Assembly (NCBI RefSeq): GCF_900142295.1
Contig: NZ_FSRL01000001.1
Coordinates: 3,033,501-3,097,500 of the forward strand
Length of the DNA stretch: 64,000 nt
Direction: 5' to 3'
Source of the DNA: Vannielia litorea
GTDB taxonomy: Bacteria > Pseudomonadota > Alphaproteobacteria > Rhodobacterales > Rhodobacteraceae
The notes beneath the pieces are model-generated. The model did not search any database and was not told the origin of the DNA. It worked only from the letters and a program-made list of their open reading frames with translations. Of the stretch, positions 7,832-15,851 are shown piece by piece; positions within the stretch are counted from its first letter, which is position 1; each line of letters begins with the position of its first letter. Made by a program: the position numbers and the translations under genes.

Positions 7832-8518
7832 CTACCTCCGCCGCAGCCGCGCCATCAGCCGCTGCCAGCCGCCCGGCGCCAGCGGCACGCTGAGGAACAA
7901 CCCGGCCAGGAACCCGCCGATATCCCCGATCCAGTCGGACCCGGAACCGAACAGCACGCCGAACACCAGCTGGAACACCAGCAGGATCCCGATCAGGCCG
8001 AACGCCCGGTACTGGCTCTCGCCCATCCGCCCCAGATGCACCCACATGATGTAGGTATAGCCGCCGATCAACGCATAGGCCCCCGGAAACGCGCCATAAA
8101 GCGCCCCGCCCGGCGCCAGTAGCCAGAACGCGACAGCCCCCGCGAGCACCCCGGCAAAGAACAGCGCCGCCACCGCCACCTGCCCCAGGATCTCCCCCAC
8201 CATCTTGCCCAGCGCCAGCGTGAAGACCCCGGCAAAGACCATGTGGGTGAACCCGCCATGCACGAAGGGATAGGTCACCAGCCGCATCAGCTGGCTCGGC
8301 GGATACTCCCCGCGCTCCACCATCATCCCCATGATCTCGCCCGAAAACGCAAACCGCTGCAGCGCAAAGATCCGGGCGTCATCGCCACCCCGCGTGCTGC
8401 CCACGATCCCCGCCTGGCTCAGCGCAAACCACAGTTCCGCGGCCCCCATCAGCCCGACCAGCGCCAGCACCACCGGCGGCACCGCGTTGAACGGCGAGGC
8501 GTTGTGATCCCAGTCCAT
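7832..8518 (-). CDS. Rhomboid-family membrane protein lacking the catalytic dyad
   Basis: The 228-residue, six-segment membrane protein has the rhomboid fold. It shows YPFVHGGFTHMVFAGVFTLALGKMVGE (the HxxxN region with altered Asn) and LYGAFPGAYALIGGYTY where the GxSG serine motif should be. DWIGDIGGFLAGL stands where active enzymes have an A-H-x-G-G-F histidine. The catalytic Ser is replaced by Phe and the His by Asp, so proteolysis is not expected. It is probably a pseudoprotease with a binding or chaperone role. The start at 8518 was chosen because the 48-residue extension overlaps the divergent trpS promoter and reads like a shadow. Confidence 0.82.
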   Translation of the reverse strand: MDWDHNASPFNAVPPVVLALVGLMGAAELWFALSQAGIVGSTRGGDDARIFALQRFAFSGEIMGMMVERGEYPPSQLMRLVTYPFVHGGFTHMVFAGVFTLALGKMVGEILGQVAVAALFFAGVLAGAVAFWLLAPGGALYGAFPGAYALIGGYTYIMWVHLGRMGESQYRAFGLIGILLVFQLVFGVLFGSGSDWIGDIGGFLAGLFLSVPLAPGGWQRLMARLRRR

Positions 8519-8591
8519 GACGACCCCTTGTTGAACTTTCCGAGCGCCATGGGTAAGCGAGCAGGGCAGAATTGACCAGACGAGGCACCTC

Positions 8592-9611
8592 ATGGCCGAC
8601 ACCCAGTTCACCCCCCGCATCTTCTCCGGCATCAAGCCCTCCGGCGGGCTGACGCTCGGCAACTACCTCGGCGCCATCAAGCGCTGGGTCGAGATGCAGG
8701 AAGAGGGGACGCAGAGCATCTACTGCGTCGTCGACCTCCACGCCATCACCGTCTGGCAGGACCCGGCCGATCTGCGCGCCGCCACCCACGAGGTCGCCGC
8801 CGGCATGCTGGCGTCGGGCATCGACCCGGCGCGCTCCATCCTCTTCAACCAGTCCCAGGTCCCCGAGCACACCCAGCTCGCCTGGATCTTCAACTGCGTC
8901 GCCCGCGTCGGCTGGATGAACCGGATGACCCAGTTCAAGGAGAAGGCCGGCGCCAATGCCGAGAAGGTCTCGCTCGGTCTCTACGCCTACCCCTCCCTGA
9001 TGGCCGCCGACATCCTGCTCTACCACGCCACCCACGTCCCCGTGGGCGAGGATCAAAAGCAGCACGTCGAGCTGACCCGCGACATCGCCGCCAAGTTCAA
9101 CCACGACTACGGCGTCGAGTTCTTCCCGATGACCGAGCCGGTGATCGAGGGCCCCGGCATGCGCGTGATGAACCTGCGCGACGGCTCCAAGAAGATGTCC
9201 AAGTCCGGCGAATCCGACATGGAGCGGATCAACATGCTCGACGATGCCGACACCATCTCCAAGAAGTTCAAGAAGGCCCGCACCGACCCGGCCCCCCTGC
9301 CCGAGAGCCCCGAGGGCCTGAAGGACCGCCCCGAGGCCAAGAACCTCGTCGACATCTACGCCTCCCTCTCCGGCGGCACCCAGGAGTCGGTCATCGCCGA
9401 ATACGCCGGCGCCGGCTGGGGCCAGTTCAAACCCGCCCTGGCCGATCTGGCCGTGGACAAGCTGGCGCCGATCTCCGACGAAATGCGCCGGCTCATGGCC
9501 GACCCCGCCGAGATCGACCGGTTGCTGGCGGTTGGACGGGATCGGGCGCGGGAGATCGCGGCGCCGGTGCTGGAGCGGACCTATGAGATTGTGGGGCTGG
9601 TGCGGAGTTGA
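8592..9611 (+). CDS. trpS: Tryptophanyl-tRNA synthetase
   Basis: A class I aminoacyl-tRNA synthetase of 339 residues charging tRNA-Trp. The ATP-site motif is the HIGH variant TLGN (21-24) in [13 protein letters not shown], and KMSKS is intact at 201-205. [13 protein letters not shown] and [16 protein letters not shown] are family hallmarks. GAGGCACC before the ATG at 8592 serves as the ribosome site. It diverges from the rhomboid gene and ends at a hairpin terminator before the accessory island. Confidence 0.97.
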   Translation: MADTQFTPRIFSGIKPSGGLTLGNYLGAIKRWVEMQEEGTQSIYCVVDLHAITVWQDPADLRAATHEVAAGMLASGIDPARSILFNQSQVPEHTQLAWIFNCVARVGWMNRMTQFKEKAGANAEKVSLGLYAYPSLMAADILLYHATHVPVGEDQKQHVELTRDIAAKFNHDYGVEFFPMTEPVIEGPGMRVMNLRDGSKKMSKSGESDMERINMLDDADTISKKFKKARTDPAPLPESPEGLKDRPEAKNLVDIYASLSGGTQESVIAEYAGAGWGQFKPALADLAVDKLAPISDEMRRLMADPAEIDRLLAVGRDRAREIAAPVLERTYEIVGLVRS

Positions 9612-9617
9612 GGGGGT

Positions 9618-9643
9618 GGGTGGGCAATCCGCCTACCCCTTTG
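9618..9643 (+). terminator. Rho-independent terminator after trpS
   Basis: An eight-pair stem pairs GGGTGGGC (9618-9625) with GCCTACCC (9631-9638), with one G-U pair and a five-base loop, followed by CTTTG. It lies seven bases beyond the trpS stop. Confidence 0.55.
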
Positions 9644-9776
9644 TGAATCTGTGAAGGACGGCTGAAAACATGGCCAAAGGCAGTCTCTATGTGCGTCGTG
9701 CGGGAAACAACCTTCGCGGCACACTGCAAGAGCCACATCCGTGTCGGTCATTCATGAAGATGTCGACAGACGTGCT

Positions 9777-11093
9777 TCACTGAATGTGTCGGAAATACTT
9801 CGCGTGCCATTCTGCATACTCAACACCGAAGCCGTGTTCAGCTAAAATCTCTAACTTCCTGCCATTGATCTCCGTGTCGCCGGTGGCGCTACGGACAATC
9901 GGGTTGCCTTCGTTCGGGTGAATCCACACTCCACCTTGGTCGAACGCTTTGTGATGGTTCGGGCAAAATGGAAGAATATTCTTGAGGTGATCAGGTCCTT
10001 TAAACGGGTCGCCTACCGGCTTCACGTGCCCTGCCTCAGAGTACGTCTTCCCAGTCGGATCGACTTTCAGTGCGATCCCGCAGATCGCACAGCGATTATC
10101 ATATAGGTTCTTAACCCATTCCGCGTGTAGCCGGTTTCTGACTTGCTGTTGCGCCTGAGCATAGGCCCGCTGCACAACTGTTAAGGTCAAATCGGTTGGC
10201 TTTTTGCGTTTGGTAATATCCCTATGGGAAGAAAGTCTCGGAGAACCGGTTCGACGAGGGCTTGTATTCGATGCAGCTTCAACAGTCCCACCGTTCCATT
10301 CCATATCGTCCAAGCGGGCCGGCCCTCCCAAATCGAGGTATTCCTCGATCACCGAAAAAGCCGCGTAATAGGCGAGCGCCGGATCGGCTGCAGTCAGCGC
10401 CCAAAAGTCTTCCGCCTCCACAAAGGTCAGAATTTCTTGCGCTGACATTTCAAGGCTAATCTCCCGTTCAAAAATGCAGCGATCCAAGAATAGGAAGAGC
10501 GCGCTTGACCACCAGTCTTCTCGCTCGGATCCGGTCAATCCGAGAAGACTGGATTGCTGATAAAGATAGTGCAGGTTCGTGGCAAACTTTCTTGGGGATG
10601 CAGCACTGTAGATCATCGCCCCGGAAGAGAAAAACTCCTCAATTTTATCAGACGTTATTTTGCTCACATCCCACTGGTGGCCATTCCAGACTTCCTCAAC
10701 CACGAAGCGCCTCGCCCAAGGAGCAGGATGTGACTGAAACGGGCGCGCACGGTCCCAAGTTCCAACTCGACTAAAATTCAGTGCGCACATTGCCAAACGG
10801 TCAAACGACTGGTCATGCTCGCCGGCCAATGCCTCGAGTACTAATTGGTCAGGGATAATATAGCTCTCCCCCTCTACTACCTGATTATAGAGAAAGAAAT
10901 TGAGAGGCACGAGCGGGTCGCCGTCCGCATGCTGTGCGATTATCTTCCGCGCGGCATCTCTGGGAACGGGCATCAGACCATCAGAGAAAACCGCGTTGAT
11001 TACCCGATGCAACAAACCCAAGCCCGGGGCATCCCCCCAGCCGAAGTTCTTAGAAAAAGACCCCGGACGGCTTTCTAATGCTTTCCAATCCAA
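9777..11093 (-). CDS. HNH endonuclease with long uncharacterised N-terminal region
   Basis: The 438-residue protein ends in a zinc-stabilised HNH nuclease domain (about 318-425). C335-x-x-C338 (CAICG), EAGHVKPVGD with H356, the NILPFCPNHH box (C377, N379, H380, H381) and FDQGG follow in the expected order. Residues 1-300 are soluble, rich in Trp and Phe, and match no family I recognise; a basic linker (RDITKRKKPT) separates the halves. Codon use and GC are visibly lower than in the flanks. The frame opens at a TTG (11093) 24 bases after the MT-A70 gene; the next ATG (M41) would remove conserved-looking sequence. The context suggests the nuclease of a restriction-modification pair. Confidence 0.8.
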   Translation of the reverse strand: MDWKALESRPGSFSKNFGWGDAPGLGLLHRVINAVFSDGLMPVPRDAARKIIAQHADGDPLVPLNFFLYNQVVEGESYIIPDQLVLEALAGEHDQSFDRLAMCALNFSRVGTWDRARPFQSHPAPWARRFVVEEVWNGHQWDVSKITSDKIEEFFSSGAMIYSAASPRKFATNLHYLYQQSSLLGLTGSEREDWWSSALFLFLDRCIFEREISLEMSAQEILTFVEAEDFWALTAADPALAYYAAFSVIEEYLDLGGPARLDDMEWNGGTVEAASNTSPRRTGSPRLSSHRDITKRKKPTDLTLTVVQRAYAQAQQQVRNRLHAEWVKNLYDNRCAICGIALKVDPTGKTYSEAGHVKPVGDPFKGPDHLKNILPFCPNHHKAFDQGGVWIHPNEGNPIVRSATGDTEINGRKLEILAEHGFGVEYAEWHAKYFRHIQ

Positions 11094-11117
11094 GTGCTAC
11101 TGCGCCTCTTACTCACC

Positions 11118-11777
11118 TTATTCAGCAGCACTCACGGAAGAGTTGTAAGCATAGGTTTTCCAGCTCGGCTTGTAATCAGCATCCGCCTGATTACCCCATA
11201 CCGTCCAACCTTCCCGAACGCCACGACCGAACAACTCAAGAAACGGCCCCCATGAGCACTCCTCGATGATCCTATACTGCTCATCCGGCTTGCGACTGTG
11301 CTCCCGCTTTCGGGTTTTCAGAAGGTCGCTTTCAGGCTCTTCAGCTTCGATAAAATTGACCTGAGACCTGCCCGGCGCGAGCGTGCGCACGTTCTTGCCC
11401 CGCGTTCCGAACAGTAGGATTTCAGTCACGTTGCGGAAGTAGAATCCGACGCCGCGACCATCGGGCCCGCCATCTTTTCTAACCTTTTCCCAAACTATGT
11501 TTGACTTGTATTCAAAGCCCCACGCCTTCAGCACCTGCAACCCTTCAGGGAGAAGGGCATTCGGAACCCAAAGATAGCAATGCGCGCGGTCTTCGATATG
11601 ATCCGCAACTGGAAGAGCGCATATCTCGTCAAGTGTCATTGTAGGGTACCGGGCGAGACGCTTGTGCTCGGGTGCAATCTTGCCAGTGCGGTTCTGGAAA
11701 CGCCACGGCGGATCAGCCATCACGGTGGCAAATCTGTCGTCGCCCAGGAATCGGGTGAGGTCATCCGCTGCGTTCAT
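11118..11777 (-). CDS. MT-A70 family DNA N6-adenine methyltransferase
   Basis: The 219-residue SAM-dependent methylase carries the catalytic DPPW (residues 22-25, ADPPWRF). It also has MTLDEICALPV, YLWVPNALLPEGLQVLKAWGF, VWEK, RNVTEILLFGTRG, and a C-terminal KPDEQYRIIEE / LELFGR box, the usual order of MT-A70 enzymes such as the MunI class. I chose the ATG at 11777 over an in-frame TTG at 11798 because AGGGAAAG precedes the ATG at normal spacing. It is the first gene of a two-gene unit with the HNH protein and shares its lower GC. It probably protects host DNA at the site the HNH protein cuts. Confidence 0.9.
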   Translation of the reverse strand: MNAADDLTRFLGDDRFATVMADPPWRFQNRTGKIAPEHKRLARYPTMTLDEICALPVADHIEDRAHCYLWVPNALLPEGLQVLKAWGFEYKSNIVWEKVRKDGGPDGRGVGFYFRNVTEILLFGTRGKNVRTLAPGRSQVNFIEAEEPESDLLKTRKREHSRKPDEQYRIIEECSWGPFLELFGRGVREGWTVWGNQADADYKPSWKTYAYNSSVSAAE

Positions 11778-12152
11778 CGTTCTTTCCCTAGTGCTCAAGC
11801 CTTCTTCTAGCTCAGCATGTTGTATGCATCAAACCTTTAGTATCGGTGAAGCCCATCGAGGTTACTGACAGCAACCGTCTGCCCGCGCCTCAGGAGAACG
11901 ATCTTTCTCGCGGCATCATCGAGAACCCCCACATGAGACATTGGCCACGTCAGTGTGCACCAATTCTGCCCACCCCACCGTCCCGCACCATTAACCACCC
12001 CACGCCCCTCCCCTGTGCAAAAACCGCGTATGCATAGGTTGTGCATGGGTTGTGCATGGGTTGTGTATCCCTGCCTTCTCGCCGGTTTCCGCCCTCGGGC
12101 GCAAAACCCTGACGCATCGTCCAGCCGCCGCCTGACGGCCGGAAGATGCCGC
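11778..12152. other. Gene-free stretch between accessory island and core genes
   Basis: No convincing gene is present. It holds the upstream region of the MT-A70 gene, a transition from lower to higher GC, and the tandem 11-base element at 12025-12069. Open frames of 60 to 90 codons here are short and lack family features or ribosome sites. Confidence 0.5.
12025..12069 (+). repeat. Three-unit 11-base tandem element, copy 1
   Basis: Three consecutive units of GGGTTGTGCAT occur: 12036-12046 with a first-base change, 12047-12057 exact, and 12058-12068 with TAT at the end. They follow an A/T-rich CGC-start lead. The 45-base block matches the copy at 25148-25192 at 42 positions. It lies about 85 bases beyond the 3' end of the minus-strand gene ending at 12153. 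Confidence 0.8.
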
Positions 12153-12476
12153 TCAAAACTGGTCCGTTTCGAACACCGTATGGATCACGTGCCCCTCCAG
12201 CATCTCGATCAGCGGTTTTGAAACTTCCTTGCTTTCCCAACGGGTTGGCGAGGCCAGGGCCTCGGCGATATGCGCCCGCTCGGCAAACCGCATCGCCATG
12301 ACGAGCGGAAACCGGCTCTCCTCGTCGTCGCTCTCCACGTCGCGCATCACCCGCAGTTCCAGCAGGTGCGGAAACGCCGACCACAGCGGCACCAGGTTCT
12401 CCCGCCAATAGGCGTGGAACTCCTCCTCTTTTCCCTGCTTTATCAACCCCTTGAAGAACGCACATCGAATGAACAT
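12153..12476 (-). CDS. Small dimeric alpha/beta-barrel protein (EthD/ABM-like), function unknown
   Basis: The 107-residue protein starts MFIRCAFFKGLIKQGKEEEFHAYWRENL after a strong ribosome site (GGGGAGGA). The pattern is a beta strand, an amphipathic helix with FHAYW, a second strand LLELRVMRDVE, then AMRFAERAHIAEALASP. This is the layout of ferredoxin-like dimeric alpha/beta barrels (antibiotic monooxygenase, EthD and stress-responsive A/B barrel groups). No cofactor residues can be assigned. It diverges from the aminotransferase gene across about 340 bases. Confidence 0.65.
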   Translation of the reverse strand: MFIRCAFFKGLIKQGKEEEFHAYWRENLVPLWSAFPHLLELRVMRDVESDDEESRFPLVMAMRFAERAHIAEALASPTRWESKEVSKPLIEMLEGHVIHTVFETDQF

Positions 12477-12819
12477 CCCGAATCCTCCCCAGATGGTTCC
12501 CCCGATACATGCCCCATCCGCCCCGCATGTCACACCCCCGTCACCAAACCGTCACCCCAACGATTCCTCGTGCCCCTAGCATGGTGCCAAGGGAGCGCGG
12601 CCTGTCCCCATATCGCCCGCTTCCGCCCGAGGCGGCCCCTCGTCCGGCGCATGGCACCCCGCCTGCGCCCGATCACCGCCGAAGGATAGAGCTGCCCAGC
12701 TCCTGTCCCCCGGAGACCTGCAGGCTCTTCGCCCCCGGCCCGCCCCAGGCCGGGGGCCATCCGCTCTGGACCTCCCCGCGCCGCGGTCCTACGGTCGCGC
12801 CGCAAGAAGGAGGCCCCCC
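12477..12819. other. Leader region of the aminotransferase gene, no gene seen
   Basis: About 340 bases between divergent genes. I see no protein family in any frame. The notable structure is a perfect ten-pair hairpin (12731-12757). An AGAAGGAGG ribosome site stands just before the ATG at 12820. Confidence 0.5.
12731..12757 (+). promoter_or_regulatory. Perfect hairpin in the ilvE leader
   Basis: GCCCCCGGCC (12731-12740) pairs perfectly with GGCCGGGGGC (12748-12757) across a seven-base loop, about 60 bases before the aminotransferase start. No U-run follows, so it is not a standard terminator. It could be an attenuation or RNA-stability element. Confidence 0.35.
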
Positions 12820-13683
12820 ATGGCAACCGGAACCAACATCCGCACCTATTACGACGGCAGCTGGCACGAGGGCGACGTGATGATCATGCGCGCCGCCGAC
12901 CACGGCTCCTGGCTCGGCACCACCGTCTTCGACGGCGCCCGCTTCATCGACGGCGTCGCCCCCGACCTCGAGGCCCACCTCGCCCGCGTGAACCGCTCTG
13001 CCGAGGCGCTGATGCTGCGGCCCACCGTCTCCACCGAGGCGATGCTCGAGATCGCCTGGGAGGGCCTCAAGCTCTATCCGAAGGACGCCGCGGTCTACAT
13101 CCGCCCGATGTACTGGGGCATCGACGGCGGCCACATGGGCATCCTGCCCGCCGACGCGCCCGCAGGCTTCGCGCTCTGCCTCGAAGAGGTGCCGATGGCG
13201 CCGCCCGAGGCCACCGTGCGCCTCACCACCACCCGCTTCCGCCGCCCGGTGATCGAGAGCTCGGTGTGCAACGCCAAGGCGGGCTGCCTCTATCCCAACA
13301 ACGCCCGGATGCTGGCCGAGGCCAAGTCCAGGGGTTACGACAACACGCTGGTGGCCGACGCCATGGGCAACGTGGCCGAAAGCGCCACCGCCAACGCCTT
13401 CATGGTGAAGGACGGCGAGGTCTTCACCCCCATCGCCAACGGCACCTTCCTGTCGGGCATCACCCGCGCGCGGCACATCGCCAACCTGCGGGCCGACGGG
13501 GTGAAGGTCCACGAGACCGTGCTCACCTTCGACGACTTCCGCGCGGCGGACGAGGTGTTTCTCTCCGGCAACCTGATGAAGGTCACCCCGGTCACCGAGT
13601 TCGACGGCACCCACTACCAGCACGGGCCGGTAACCCGCCGCACCCGCGAGCTCTACTGGGATTGGGCGCTGTCCGGACGATGA
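12820..13683 (+). CDS. ilvE: Branched-chain amino acid aminotransferase (class IV)
   Basis: This PLP enzyme interconverts leucine, isoleucine and valine with their 2-oxo acids. The 287-residue product shows the class IV fold features HGSWLGTTVFDGAR and LARVNRSAEAL. SSVCNAKAGCLYPNNARMLAEAKSRGYD includes the PLP-lysine region, and AESATANAFMVKDGEVFTP and FLSGITR follow. It is shorter and more divergent than E. coli IlvE, so a related branched-chain or D-amino-acid specificity is possible. It overlaps the next gene by four bases (ATGA). Confidence 0.85.
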   Translation: MATGTNIRTYYDGSWHEGDVMIMRAADHGSWLGTTVFDGARFIDGVAPDLEAHLARVNRSAEALMLRPTVSTEAMLEIAWEGLKLYPKDAAVYIRPMYWGIDGGHMGILPADAPAGFALCLEEVPMAPPEATVRLTTTRFRRPVIESSVCNAKAGCLYPNNARMLAEAKSRGYDNTLVADAMGNVAESATANAFMVKDGEVFTPIANGTFLSGITRARHIANLRADGVKVHETVLTFDDFRAADEVFLSGNLMKVTPVTEFDGTHYQHGPVTRRTRELYWDWALSGR

Positions 13684-14735
13684 GCCCCGCCCTGCCGGCG
13701 CTGCGCGTCAACGTCCAGACCCTCGCCATCGGCGCCCTCGGCGCGGCCCTTGCCTGGGCGGTGGGCATGCCGCTGGCCTTTCTGGCCGGGCCGGCCATCG
13801 CCGTGGCCTGCGCCGGCTTCGTCGGGGTCGAGGCCGCCATTCACAACCGCCTGCGCGATGCCTGCTTCGTCCTCATCGGCCTCACCGTCGGCGGGCTCGT
13901 CACCCCCGACAGCCTCGGCGCCATGGCCTCCTGGCCCGGAGCCTTCGTGCTGCTCGCGGCGCTCACCCTGGCCACGCCCTTCCTCATCCGCGAGGTGCTC
14001 TGCCGCTGGTTCGCCTTCTCCCGGCCAGAGGGCTTTCTTGCGGCCGCACCGGGCCACCTGTCCATGGTGGTGGCGCTGACCGAGGGGCTGGGCCTGCCGC
14101 TGATCCGCCCGGTGCTGATGGCCTCCTTCCGCGTGCTGATCCTCACCCTCACCGTCCCGTTTGCAACCCGGCTCGCGGGGGTGCCCATCGGGCCGGGCCT
14201 GCCCACCGCCGAGCTGACGGAGAGCTGGCTGATGATCGTGCCGCAGGTCGCCGCCGCCGTGGTGCTCGGTCTTCTGCTCGGCAGGCTCCGCATGCCCGCG
14301 CCGCTGCTGATCGGCGCCATGGCAGTGGGCGCAGGCGTAAAGCTCTCCGGGCTGGCCGAGGGCAGCCTGCCCGGCTGGCTCTCGCAAACCGTTCTTGTCG
14401 TCATGGGCAGCCTCATCGGCTCGCGCTTCCGCGGCATCACCGGGCCCGAGGTCCTGCGAGACCTGACCGCATCCATCGTGGCCGTCGGCGCCTCCGCCGT
14501 CCTGGCCGCCCTCTTCGCGCTGGCCGCGGCCCGCGTCTCGGGCCTGCCTTTCCTCGACGTGCTCATCGCCTTCGCACCCGGCGGGCTGGAAACCATGATC
14601 ATCGTCGGCGCCGCGGCCGGGGCCGACCCGAGCTTCGTTGCCGCCGCCCACGTCAGCCGCCTCGTGATCCTGGCGCTGATCCTGTCGGGTTTCGCCATCC
14701 ACCATGGCCGCACACCGCCGCCGCCCGATCGCTAA
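13680..14735 (+). CDS. AbrB-type integral membrane protein (ammonia monooxygenase-like, PF05145)
   Basis: The 351-residue, highly hydrophobic protein has about ten membrane segments in two similar halves, the AbrB duplication fold. Features are FLAGPAIAVACAGFVGVEA, GLTVGGLVTPDSL, the PGHLSMVVALTEG box, a second-half repeat with MPAPLLIGAMAVGAGVKLSGL, and FAPGGLETMIIVGAAAGADPSFVAAAHVSRL. Family names in databases (transition-state regulator, ammonia monooxygenase) are historical; a transport role is more likely. The ATG at 13680 overlaps the aminotransferase stop. A frame extending back to 13266 runs inside that gene and is not used. Confidence 0.82.
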   Translation: MSPALPALRVNVQTLAIGALGAALAWAVGMPLAFLAGPAIAVACAGFVGVEAAIHNRLRDACFVLIGLTVGGLVTPDSLGAMASWPGAFVLLAALTLATPFLIREVLCRWFAFSRPEGFLAAAPGHLSMVVALTEGLGLPLIRPVLMASFRVLILTLTVPFATRLAGVPIGPGLPTAELTESWLMIVPQVAAAVVLGLLLGRLRMPAPLLIGAMAVGAGVKLSGLAEGSLPGWLSQTVLVVMGSLIGSRFRGITGPEVLRDLTASIVAVGASAVLAALFALAAARVSGLPFLDVLIAFAPGGLETMIIVGAAAGADPSFVAAAHVSRLVILALILSGFAIHHGRTPPPPDR

Positions 14736-14795
14736 CGCGCCATTGCCACCGCCCGGTCTCCGGGCCATGATCCGCCCGCAAGGAGGGCCACCCTG

Positions 14796-15251
14796 ATGCG
14801 CAAGTTCCTCGTCGTGCTGGATGACAGCCGCGAATGTCTCAATGCCATGCGCTTCGCCGCCATGCGCGCCGCCAAGACAGGCGGCGGCGTGGAGATCCTG
14901 TCGATCATCCCGCCCGACGAGTTCAACCACTGGATCGGCGTCGGAGACGTGATGCGCGCCGAGGCCCGCGAGCGGATCGAGGCCCACTTCGAGGTCTTCG
15001 CCAAGTGGATGCGCGACCGCCAGGGCGTCGACCCCGAGTTGGTCATCCGCGAGGGCGAACCGGTCGACCAGATCCTCGCCCAATGCCGCGAAGACAAGGA
15101 CATCGGCGTGCTGGTGCTGGGCGCCGGCACCGGCAAGAACGGCCCCGGCCCGCTGGTCACCCAGCTCACCAGAAACGCCGGCGCCCTCGACTTTCCCATC
15201 ACGATCGTGCCGGGCGAACTGTCCAAGGAGCGGCTGGAGAGCATCACCTGA
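14796..15251 (+). CDS. Universal stress protein (UspA family)
   Basis: The 151-residue single-domain Usp begins MRKFLVVLDDSRECLNAMRFA, the family opening. IREGEPVDQILAQCREDKDIGVLVLGAGTGKNGPGPLV lies near residues 84-125, where the ATP-binding GxxG-9xG-S/T pattern occurs. The loop here reads GAGTGKNGPG, so nucleotide binding is uncertain. It has its own AGGAGGG ribosome site after a 60-base gap from the membrane protein gene. Confidence 0.88.
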   Translation: MRKFLVVLDDSRECLNAMRFAAMRAAKTGGGVEILSIIPPDEFNHWIGVGDVMRAEARERIEAHFEVFAKWMRDRQGVDPELVIREGEPVDQILAQCREDKDIGVLVLGAGTGKNGPGPLVTQLTRNAGALDFPITIVPGELSKERLESIT

Positions 15252-15353
15252 AGGGCCCGCCACCGCCCGGCGGCACGGCACGCCTCGCAGCTTGATTCCG
15301 GCCCCGGGCTCCGGCTTTGCTGGGCGCAAGCCCCCAAGACCCTCCGAGGCCCC

Positions 15354-15761
15354 GTGCGCGCCCTGCTCCTCTCCCTGCTGATCCTGCCCCTCGCGGCCTG
15401 CCTCTCCGCCCCCGCGCTCCCGCCCGAGGGCACGCCCTACGCGGTGAGCCTCATCCCCGGAGACAATCTCTATCCCCAGCGCGAAACCCGGATCTACGCC
15501 ACCGACACCGCCGCCGTGCTGGAGCCCGCACACCCGGCCAATGACATGCGCGAGACCCGCAGCGTTACCCCTCTCCGCCCCGGCACCTGGGCCGAACTGC
15601 TCCGCCTCAACGCCCTGCCCCACCGGCCGGTGCCGCCGCCGCCCGCGCTGCCCGCGTGCTGCCACGCCGACGCCACGCCGGTCTACCACTTCGTCCATCA
15701 CCCCGGCCCTCTGGCTCGCGATGCCTTCGAAGGGGCGCTGGAGTGGGCGCGCAACCCGTAG
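15354..15761 (+). CDS. Putative lipoprotein of unknown function
   Basis: The 135-residue product starts at GTG with a short lipoprotein signal MRALLLSLLILPLAAC; the lipobox cysteine is C16. The mature part is proline-rich and contains CCHADATPVYHFVHHP near the C-terminus. No family is recognised. GC-rich codon use is coding-like, and the signal peptide with lipobox is the main support. The start could also be a nearby alternative, since there is no clear ribosome site. Confidence 0.5.
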   Translation: MRALLLSLLILPLAACLSAPALPPEGTPYAVSLIPGDNLYPQRETRIYATDTAAVLEPAHPANDMRETRSVTPLRPGTWAELLRLNALPHRPVPPPPALPACCHADATPVYHFVHHPGPLARDAFEGALEWARNP

Positions 15762-15851
15762 CCTGCCGGGCCGGATTTAGAATCATTCCAAAACTTGACC
15801 CGCCCGCCCTCGAGGCGCATATATGCCGCAACCCCGAAAGGACTGCGCGCC

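Noticed and set aside
12025..12069. Possible CRISPR array from repeated units
   Set aside because: Units are 11 bases, directly adjacent without spacers, only three copies, and no cas gene is present.
9777..12152. Transposon or integron carrying the methylase island
   Set aside because: No transposase, integrase, target duplication or att-like site could be seen at either edge.
13266..13679. Longer start for the AbrB-type membrane protein
   Set aside because: The extension is out-of-frame sequence inside the aminotransferase gene and is Arg/Pro-rich nonsense; the ATG at 13680 overlaps its stop.
13653..15701. A 682-codon minus-strand frame
   Set aside because: Antisense to the AbrB-type, universal stress and lipoprotein genes; Gly/Ala/His-rich with no family features.
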